Shown here piece by piece: positions 18,439-25,423 of a stretch of DNA of 35,284 nucleotides (its first letter is position 1; each line of letters begins with the position of its first letter). This DNA is from Planctomycetota bacterium (lineage in GTDB: Bacteria > Planctomycetota > UBA11346). The notes under the pieces are model-generated. The model did not search any database and was not told the origin of the DNA. It saw nothing but the letters and a program-made list of their open reading frames with translations. A program made the translations under genes and the position numbers. Location of the stretch: contig JANWWU010000041.1 of assembly GCA_025055595.1 (NCBI GenBank), forward strand, positions 1 through 35,284, in the 5' to 3' direction.

Positions 18439-19421
18439 CGCTCTTCCCCCTCGTCCATCTCGCCGAACTGCAGCGAATCGAGGAGCTGCCCGTCCTGCAA
18501 GGCCTCGCGGTAGCGCTTCATCCGCTGATCGAAGGCAGCGCGCTGGATGTCCGGAATGAGCCGCTGGAACAGGTCATAGGTCAGCGGCTGCAGCCAAAAG
18601 TCTTTGTCCAGATCGCACAGCTTGTCGCGATACCTCTTGAGGGTTTTGACCGCCTTGCGGCCGCTGTCTTCCAATTGTTGGACCTTCTCGCAGAGCCGCT
18701 CCCGCTCCTGCAAATAGCGCTGCTTGGCGATCGCATGGGCGTCCTCGAGCTCGGCCCAGGCCGTGCCGTCGTTCCGCCCGACGACGATCACCGACTCGCA
18801 GAGGATGCGCTGCAGCTGCGGTGCCGGCGGTTCCTCCCAGTCGATCCTCGGCTGCAGCTGCATGCCCCCCGTGTGCGCTACCTGCCGCGTGACATCGAGC
18901 TGCGGATTCAACCGCCAGCATTCGGGCTGCACCAGCGCCGGGCGGGCAGGAGCGACGAGGATGTAAGCCTGCTCCACGCCCTCCTGCTCGCCGCGCTCAG
19001 CATCTGCGGCAATCGGCTGCGCTTTCTTGCACTGCTTGATGAATTCCACTATCCGAGGGGCATCGAAGGCCGTCAAATACAGCGCCAGCGGCGCCTGCGT
19101 CGGATCCCAGTCGGACGGCAGGCCATTAGCTATCAGCTGCTGCGCCAGGTCGTGCACCCGCCCGCAGAACCAATCCTCACACCATCTGGAGGCCTCGTGC
19201 TGCGCCAGCGCTTCGGCGCTGTACGGATGGGGGCCATGCGGCTCATGCCCCGGCGGCCAGCAAGCGCGCCCCTTGTGATGCCAGTCGATCAGTCGCCGCC
19301 AATAGACGCTGGCCAGCCCGCCCTCGGGATCCTCGATGTAGGCCCACACCGCGACACTCCACCCGTGCGGATCCTGCGGGCGGCGCGTCGCAGCTGCGAT
19401 CAGGCGATCTTGCGCAGACAT
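18435..19421 (-). CDS. Uncharacterised protein (gene X) with C-terminal coiled coil
   Basis: 328 aa MSAQDRLIAAATRRPQDPHGWSVAVWAYIEDPEGGLASVYWRRLIDWHHKG...QRYLQERERLCEKVQQLEDSGRKAVKTLKRYRDKLCDLDKDFW. Confidence 0.75.
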   Translation of the reverse strand: MSAQDRLIAAATRRPQDPHGWSVAVWAYIEDPEGGLASVYWRRLIDWHHKGRACWPPGHEPHGPHPYSAEALAQHEASRWCEDWFCGRVHDLAQQLIANGLPSDWDPTQAPLALYLTAFDAPRIVEFIKQCKKAQPIAADAERGEQEGVEQAYILVAPARPALVQPECWRLNPQLDVTRQVAHTGGMQLQPRIDWEEPPAPQLQRILCESVIVVGRNDGTAWAELEDAHAIAKQRYLQERERLCEKVQQLEDSGRKAVKTLKRYRDKLCDLDKDFWLQPLTYDLFQRLIPDIQRAAFDQRMKRYREALQDGQLLDSLQFGEMDEGEER

Positions 19422-19628
19422 CGCTTGCACCCCATCGCCCAGACTATGGGCAGGCATCGGCCAGCAACAGCGGCGCCGGCCGCGCAAGCGACGCCCCTCG
19501 TGCGGTCTGTCAGCTGCGCCAGCGCTGCGCGTTCTCTAGGACAGGCCGTGCTGGCAAGCCGCTGTTTCCGCCGCGTCGCGCCCGCGCCTTGCACGTCGTT
19601 GCCATCATCATATCGTCTTCACTGTTTC

Positions 19629-21047
19629 ATGATGACCTCACTGCGCCCGCATGTAGCGGAAGCCGACGAGCGCGCGCCCGCCTGGGCGCTCCTGGCCGCC
19701 GTCTTCGAGGAGCCAGCCGGCTGGCAAAGTCGCAGCAGCGACCTCCTCTATGTGATCCGCGAGGGAACGGACATCGTCGGCGCCGCCACCGTCGAGCCCG
19801 GCCCGCGCTCGTGGTACATTCGCCTGCTCGCTGTCGATCCGCAGCGGCGCCGACGTGGCCTTGGCCGCGCCCTGCTTGCCGGCATCGCTGCCGATGCCAG
19901 CGCCGCCGGCGCCTGGGCCTTGCGCGTCAAGACCTTTCGGCGCTGGTCGGCGATGCAGGCCCTGTTGGCGGCCGACGGCTGGCACTTCATCGCCGCCCAG
20001 GACGACACGCGCCATGACGGCGTCGCCGAGCACTGGCTCAAGCCGCTCGCCGCGCGGCGCCTGCAGCTCGGCGTCGTCGGCGCCAACCCCGAGGGTCGCG
20101 GCGGCGAGTGGATCGCGTTCTGCGCCTCACTCGCGTGGACGCAGCTCGTCGGCATCGCCGACACGGACGCCGCGGTGCGCGAACGCTGGCGCGCCAAGGG
20201 CATCGCCGCATACGACAGCGCCGAAGCCCTCCTCGCTGCCCATCCGCTGGACGCCGTGATCGTCGCCGTCCCGCCGATGGCGATGCGCGGCGTCCAAGAA
20301 GCCTGCCTCGCCGCCGGCGTCGGCATGCTCCATGAGAAACCGCTGGCCGCGTCCCTCGCCGACCTGTTGTGGCTGCAGCGCCGGCTCAGCGAGTCGCCGG
20401 TGCCGCTGGTCGTCGGCGTGCAGCGTCGCCACCATCCTTCCTATGTCTTCCTGCGCCGCTGCCTTGCCGCTGCGCCGCATCCCCCTGCGGAACTCGCGAT
20501 CGAACTGCAGCTCGGCCGCAAGCCCGGCCAGACGATGAGCGGCTTCCGCGCCCAGCGCCGTCTCGCCGGCGGCGGCGCCCTCCTCGACCTCGGCTATCAC
20601 GCGCTCGATCTCGCGACCTGGCTGCTCGATCGGCCCCTCGATATCATCGCCTGCACCTGCAGCGTCGGCGACGACCTCGCCGGCCCGCGCGACCTCGAAG
20701 ACCGCGCCGAGCTGACGGCGCGCAGCGGCCCGACCTGGGTGCGCCTGCGCATCGACCGCGGTGGACCGGCCAAGCGCGAGCGCGTCCGCGTCCGCCTCGA
20801 CGACGGCACCTGGCACGCCGACCGCTTGCAGGTCATCGACCCCGCGGGCAGCATCGCCTTCCGCTGCGCCCCGGAGTGGCATCAGGCCGAGCGGGGCTGC
20901 CTCGCCGAACTTGCCCTCGCCATCGCCGAGCGCGCCGCCGCCCCGCCGTCCCCGCCCGATCTGTGGGACCACCTCTCGATCCTGCGCGCCATCGAGCTCT
21001 CCTCCGGCCGCGCCGGCCTTCTGCTCGGAGGAGGCGGCGATGCCTGA
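19629..21047 (+). CDS. GNAT acetyltransferase fused to Gfo/Idh/MocA-family oxidoreductase
   Basis: IRLLAVDPQRRRRGLGRALLAGIAADA (GNAT motif A) then LQLGVVGANPEGRGG...LDAVIVAVPPMAMRGVQEACLAAGVGMLHEKPLAASLADLLWLQRR...GGGALLDLGYHALDLATWLL. Confidence 0.85.
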   Translation: MMTSLRPHVAEADERAPAWALLAAVFEEPAGWQSRSSDLLYVIREGTDIVGAATVEPGPRSWYIRLLAVDPQRRRRGLGRALLAGIAADASAAGAWALRVKTFRRWSAMQALLAADGWHFIAAQDDTRHDGVAEHWLKPLAARRLQLGVVGANPEGRGGEWIAFCASLAWTQLVGIADTDAAVRERWRAKGIAAYDSAEALLAAHPLDAVIVAVPPMAMRGVQEACLAAGVGMLHEKPLAASLADLLWLQRRLSESPVPLVVGVQRRHHPSYVFLRRCLAAAPHPPAELAIELQLGRKPGQTMSGFRAQRRLAGGGALLDLGYHALDLATWLLDRPLDIIACTCSVGDDLAGPRDLEDRAELTARSGPTWVRLRIDRGGPAKRERVRVRLDDGTWHADRLQVIDPAGSIAFRCAPEWHQAERGCLAELALAIAERAAAPPSPPDLWDHLSILRAIELSSGRAGLLLGGGGDA

Positions 21048-22053
21048 CTTCTGGGCCGATCTCGCAGCCCGCAACCTCGGCGCGGCCGGGCGGCACGAGG
21101 AGGCATTGCAGCTCGTCCGCGATCTCGACCTCGCCGCCATCCTGCGCCACAACGCGCACCGCAGCGGCCCGCCCCCGCCCGATCCGCGCGTCGCGCAGCT
21201 CCTCGCCGGCTGGCAGGCCTATCACCGCGCCGACTATGCCGCCGCCACCGCGGCCTTCGCCGGGGCGCTGGCAGCGACAGACCGCAGCGACTGGCTCGCC
21301 GCGTGGGCGATGCTCGGCATCGCCAAAGCCGCGACCGACCTCGCATCCTGGACCACGGCCTGGCGCTGGTGCGCGCTCGCTGCCGGCGTCGCCCGCTTTG
21401 GCGAGCACCTCGACCTGCTGGCGGCCTGCGCCGGCGCGCGTGGCGAGATCCTGCTGCGCGCCGGCCATCCGCTGCTCGCCGCCCAGGCCTTCGCCGAAGA
21501 CCTCGCCCTTCTGCCCCCGGGCAGCCGCTATGCCGGACGCGTCCGCTGCTGCCTCGCCCATGCCTGGGCGCGCCTGGGCGAGCGCGGCCGCAATCTCGCG
21601 CTCGCCGCCTACCGAGTCGCCGCCCACACCCCCGGCGAGCCAGCGACCCGCGACTTCGCCTGCGCCGGCATGGCCCTGCTCGGCGCCGAGCTCGGCCTCC
21701 CCAGCGTGGTCGAAACCGCATTGGCAGCGCGGCCCGCGGGCATCGCCGCTGCCTGGTGCCATGTCGCCGCCGCCCGCCTCGCCAGCGATCCGACTGCCGC
21801 CCTGCATCAAGCTTGGGCGCAGCTCCCGTCACTGCATCGCGGCGAACGACGCTGGCTGCGCGCCTACGCCGCCGAGCGCGGCGTCGACCTGCCCGGCGAC
21901 CCGGCGGCGGATCTCGAAGCTCCCTGCCCCATTCCCGACCCCCTGCTCGATCCCCGTTGGCCCCGCTGCGCCCCCATCGACGCGGACGACGTGCCGGATC
22001 CCTCCCCCACCCTTCCCGATCTCTGGTCGCAGCGCCGCCGCTTCATGCCCTGA
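21040..22053 (+). CDS. Uncharacterised Ala-rich helical (TPR-like) protein
   Basis: 337 aa MPDFWADLAARNLGAAGRHEEALQLVRDLDLAAIL...; 8-nt overlap with the upstream gene. Confidence 0.75.
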   Translation: MPDFWADLAARNLGAAGRHEEALQLVRDLDLAAILRHNAHRSGPPPPDPRVAQLLAGWQAYHRADYAAATAAFAGALAATDRSDWLAAWAMLGIAKAATDLASWTTAWRWCALAAGVARFGEHLDLLAACAGARGEILLRAGHPLLAAQAFAEDLALLPPGSRYAGRVRCCLAHAWARLGERGRNLALAAYRVAAHTPGEPATRDFACAGMALLGAELGLPSVVETALAARPAGIAAAWCHVAAARLASDPTAALHQAWAQLPSLHRGERRWLRAYAAERGVDLPGDPAADLEAPCPIPDPLLDPRWPRCAPIDADDVPDPSPTLPDLWSQRRRFMP

Positions 22054-22061
22054 ACACCGCC

Positions 22062-23327
22062 ATGCCCCATCTCGCCATCGCCGGAGGCCCACCGTTGCTT
22101 CCCCAACCTCAGCCGCGCTGGCGCTGGCCGCCGCCAGACGACGGCACACACCACGCGATCGCCTCCTACCTCGCCGCCCATGGCCCTCTCTCGCCGCGCG
22201 GCGCCGAAGGCATCATCGGCGAGTGCGAAGTCGCCTTGGCGACTAGATTCGGCTGCACGCATGCCCTGTTATGCGCCAGCGGCACCATGGCCCTCTACAG
22301 CGCTTTCGCCGCCCTCGGCATCGCTCCGGGCGACGAAGTGCTCTGCCCGGCCATCACCTTCCATGCGACGGCCACCCCGCTCCTGCATCTGGGCGCTCGC
22401 GTCGTCCTCGTCGATGTCGAGCCCGACACCGGCAACATCGACCCCGCCGCGCTCGCCGCCGCCATCACCCCGCGCACCGTCGCCGTCGTCACCAACGCCA
22501 TGTGGGGGCATCCGGTCGAACAGGAAGCCGTCCGCGCCTGCTGCGATCGCCATCGACTGGCCTGGGTCGAAGATGTCAGCCACGCCCACGGCGCGATCTG
22601 GCATGGCAGGCAAGTCGGAACCTGGGGCGACATCTGCTGCATGAGCTTGGGCGCTGAAAAGATGCTGACCGGCGGTCTCGGCGGCGCGCTGCTGACCAGC
22701 CGGCGCGATCTCTATGAACGCGCAGTGCTGGTCGGCAACTACTTGTTCCGCAGCCGACAGCGCACCGATGGCGGCGACATCAGCGACCCCCGATTCGCCC
22801 CGCTGGCGCGCACCGGCTACGGCCTGAAGCTCTCCTGCCACCCCCTCGCGGCCGTCGTCATCCGGCATCAGCTCACCCACCACTTCGAAACCTGGATCGC
22901 CGAGCGCCACGCCTCCCTGCAGGCCCTGCGCCGCGATCTCGCCGATCTCCCCGGCCTGCAACCGCCGACGATCCGCGCCGGCGTCGAAAGCATGGGGGCA
23001 TGGTATGGCTTCAAGCCGTGGATTGACAGTCAGAGCCTCGGCCTTTCCCGACAGCGCATCGTCGCCGCCCTGCAAGCGGAAGGCATCGACATCGATGTCG
23101 CCAGCTCGCCACCGCTCCATCACCTCGCGTTGTTCAATGGTTTCCCCCTGCCCAACGGGCGGACGCCGCAGACCGCCCCCCTCGGCAGCTTCCCTGCGGC
23201 CGAGCGCTATGCCTCCGGCCTCCTGTCCGTCCCTACCTACACCGGAGCACGCGACGAACAACGCCGGCGGGAACTGGTTGCCGCCTTCCGGAAAGTCTGG
23301 GAGCACCTCGACGAAATCCCGCGGTAG
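22062..23327 (+). CDS. DegT/DnrJ/EryC1/StrS-family PLP-dependent aminotransferase
   Basis: LCASGTMALYSAFAALGIAPGDEVLCPAITFHATATPLLHLGARVVLVDVEPDTGNIDPAAL...WVEDVSHAHGA...CCMSLGAEKMLTGGLGGALLTS (PLP Lys). Confidence 0.92.
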   Translation: MPHLAIAGGPPLLPQPQPRWRWPPPDDGTHHAIASYLAAHGPLSPRGAEGIIGECEVALATRFGCTHALLCASGTMALYSAFAALGIAPGDEVLCPAITFHATATPLLHLGARVVLVDVEPDTGNIDPAALAAAITPRTVAVVTNAMWGHPVEQEAVRACCDRHRLAWVEDVSHAHGAIWHGRQVGTWGDICCMSLGAEKMLTGGLGGALLTSRRDLYERAVLVGNYLFRSRQRTDGGDISDPRFAPLARTGYGLKLSCHPLAAVVIRHQLTHHFETWIAERHASLQALRRDLADLPGLQPPTIRAGVESMGAWYGFKPWIDSQSLGLSRQRIVAALQAEGIDIDVASSPPLHHLALFNGFPLPNGRTPQTAPLGSFPAAERYASGLLSVPTYTGARDEQRRRELVAAFRKVWEHLDEIPR

Positions 23328-23604
23328 GCGCCGCGTGTGCGCGCCCCGATCGGCCATTGCGTCTGCCTGCACCATTTCCAGCGCGCGTCGCGCCGCGCGC
23401 GCCGAACGCGTGCGCCGACCTGAACGGCCAGCATGAGCGCGCATCACGAGCGCGCCGTGCTCCCCGCTGCACCGCCTGCCCCATCACGACCCCAGCGTGA
23501 CGCAGCTCCGCGCGGGCTAGCGCGGACCAACACGCAGTAAGGAACCGGTCCGCAGCGCCAGTCGCCGCGCCGAGCGCAGGTCGCGGCGATCCAACATGGG
23601 CATC

Positions 23605-23720
23605 GTGTCGCACGGCGCTGCTGTGCGCGGGCGACATTCAGACCGCCCTCCAGCGCCCCTGGGAGCCCAGGGGCCAAGCGTGTCGCAATGCGCTGCTGTG
23701 CGCGGGCGACATTCAGACCG
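23605..23720. CRISPR. Minimal CRISPR array: two ~38-41 bp repeats, one spacer
   Basis: GTGTCGCAcgGCGCTGCTGTGCGCGGGCGACATTCAGACCG (23605-23645) and GTGTCGCAatGCGCTGCTGTGCGCGGGCGACATTCAGACCG (23680-23720): 39/41 identical, terminal inverted repeat TGTCGC/GCGACA, 34-nt spacer. Ends 23.6 kb, ~400 bp from cas1. Confidence 0.8.
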
Positions 23721-23723
23721 CTC

Positions 23724-23760
23724 GCCTTCCAAGACCCTGTCGCTCAATGACTTGGAAGGC
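23724..23760. terminator. Perfect 10-bp inverted repeat with 17-nt loop next to the array
   Basis: GCCTTCCAAG-accctgtcgctcaatga-CTTGGAAGGC, directly visible; terminator role is inference (no clear T-tract). Confidence 0.35.
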
Positions 23761-23959
23761 CGATTTGCGCAACCCCTCGTCGAGACCCACTTTGTTCCCC
23801 CTCTTCGCCCTTCCCTGTTGTCCGGGTGCTTTTGAACTCCATGTCAAATCACCGTCCTACAAGAGCTTCTGCTACAACCCCCACATGCGGAACCTGCCCC
23901 TGTTTTCCCCCTTTGGTGAGGTTCGGCATCCGCCTTCTCGATCTCGTCGCCATCTTCCC

Positions 23960-24139
23960 TCATGGCGGCAGCGCGGCGCTCGCCACCGCCCGCTGCGCCG
24001 TTCTCTTCTTCCTCTCTGGGTGCGGATCCTCGAACACTACCGCCAACCAGCGCTCGGCCTCTCTCGCGCTCCGCCTTGTCAAGGTCAAGCCACGGCACAG
24101 GAACAGATGCTCCCGCAAGCGCACAGATTCTCTATCCAT
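23960..24139 (-). CDS. Possible small basic ORF coupled to cas1
   Basis: ATG overlaps the cas1 stop (ATGGATAG): MDRESVRLREHLFLCRGLTLTRRSAREAERWLAVVFEDPHPERKKRTAQRAVASAALPP (59 aa). Confidence 0.3.
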   Translation of the reverse strand: MDRESVRLREHLFLCRGLTLTRRSAREAERWLAVVFEDPHPERKKRTAQRAVASAALPP

Positions 24140-25154
24140 CCGATGTACGCCCGCAATCCTCTGCGCGACCTCCGCCACTGTCTGTCTGCCACAGTCTCTC
24201 TTCGTGTGTGATCCGCCCGTCTTCGCACCAGCGGCGAAATGCCGCCACTTCCGCATCGCAGCGGCTCTGAGCCCCCTGCTCTTCCCACGCCGCTTCCCAG
24301 GCACTCAGCAGCCGCGATAGCGCTTCCTGCGTGAAGCGATGTCCGCCGTGCGGACCGTCCGCCACCACGTCGCTTTCGCTAAACTGTCGCCGGCTGAGCG
24401 CCGCACTCCAGAACGCGTCCACGATCGGGGCGCGCAGCGGTTCCACCAAGTCGCAGCCCAGCGTCGGTCGTCCCCAGGCCGGTCGATGAAAGGGAGCAAT
24501 GCCGGGGTCGAGACCCGCCGCCTCGGCCAAGGCATCGAGCCGAAGCGTCAGGATCGTGTACAAGAGGTTGAATCCGGCATTGACGACGCCATCCGCGGGG
24601 CGACGGCGCGCCGTGAAACGCAGTTCGGGAGGAAGCGTACGGGCAAGGGAACGAAAATACAGTCGCCCGATCCGACCTTCGACAGCGCGCAGCAGGGCGA
24701 TGTTGGGGCTGTCTTCGATGTCGCGATGGAACCGCGCCACGATCCCGCTCAGCGCACGCGTGCTGCGGCCCTGCGTGCGCCAACGCCGCCGCAGCAGGGC
24801 GGCCTGGGCCGCAAGCTTGCGATGGCAGAGGACGCGCGACCAGGCGAGGCAGGCCGCCGCATCACGGCAGCGCTCAAACTGGGCGATGCGCCGCAGGACA
24901 TCGTTGCCGGTCGGCGGCACGCAGCGAGCACGCAATCGTCCGGTGCGGGTCAGCCACGCGAGCGGTATGCCGGCCTCCATCAAAAGCGCGATCATCGGCG
25001 TCGTGATCGAAACGCCCCGCCCGTAGAGGTAGACGCCCGCGAGCTGCTCGAGCGCGACGCTGGCCAGGGGCCGTCCGCCAACATCGACCACGATGCGACC
25101 GCCATCTTGCCTGACCGATGCACCGGGAGCAGCAACATGAAGGACGCGACGCAT
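24132..25154 (-). CDS. cas1: CRISPR-associated integrase Cas1
   Basis: LASVALEQLAGVYLYGRGVSITTPMIALLMEAGIPLAWLTRTGRLRARCV...LLRAVEGRIGRLYF...AEAAGLDPGIAPFHRPAWGRPTLGCDLVEPLRAPIVDAF; catalytic Glu/His/Asp pattern. Confidence 0.95.
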   Translation of the reverse strand: MRRVLHVAAPGASVRQDGGRIVVDVGGRPLASVALEQLAGVYLYGRGVSITTPMIALLMEAGIPLAWLTRTGRLRARCVPPTGNDVLRRIAQFERCRDAAACLAWSRVLCHRKLAAQAALLRRRWRTQGRSTRALSGIVARFHRDIEDSPNIALLRAVEGRIGRLYFRSLARTLPPELRFTARRRPADGVVNAGFNLLYTILTLRLDALAEAAGLDPGIAPFHRPAWGRPTLGCDLVEPLRAPIVDAFWSAALSRRQFSESDVVADGPHGGHRFTQEALSRLLSAWEAAWEEQGAQSRCDAEVAAFRRWCEDGRITHEERLWQTDSGGGRAEDCGRTSDG

Positions 25155-25423
25155 TATGCCACCACGATCGCACGAGCCGCGGCGGGCGAAGCGGTCGCTC
25201 GTCCCAGACGGCGCTCGTCGCCGCGCGAAAGATTGAAGATGCGAACATCGTCCTCGGGCGCGATGACCGAGATGATCGCGTCCGTGAGGCGTCGTTCCTG
25301 GTCCCGATCAAGGTCTCCACAAAAGACTGAATACTGCACCCGGTCGAGGAAGCGGCTGAGCACGCGATACAGTCGCCGGCGCCGGCGGTCAGGACCGATG
25401 TCGTAGCTGACGGCGATGCGCAT
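25154..25423 (-). CDS. cas2: CRISPR-associated protein Cas2
   Basis: MRIAVSYDIGPDRRRRRLYRVLSRFLDRVQYSVFCGDLDRDQERRLTDAIISVIAPEDDVRIFNL; start/stop overlaps with both neighbours. Confidence 0.93.
   Translation of the reverse strand: MRIAVSYDIGPDRRRRRLYRVLSRFLDRVQYSVFCGDLDRDQERRLTDAIISVIAPEDDVRIFNLSRGDERRLGRATASPAAARAIVVA

Noticed and set aside
13811-18559. 1582-aa plus-strand ORF
   Set aside because: Runs out of frame through the AAA+ gene and antisense to the Lon-like gene and gene Y; Arg/Ala/Gln-rich with no domain motifs.
19508-19538. Near match to the promoter-like motif, TGTCAG-N19-TCTCTA
   Set aside because: Lacks TGTCAGA and the TAT box, and no start codon at 4 or 18 nt; not counted.
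23517-23747. Minus-strand ORF with internal repeat RSECRPRTAA(H/P)CDT
   Set aside because: The repeat is the translation of the two CRISPR repeats; not a protein gene.
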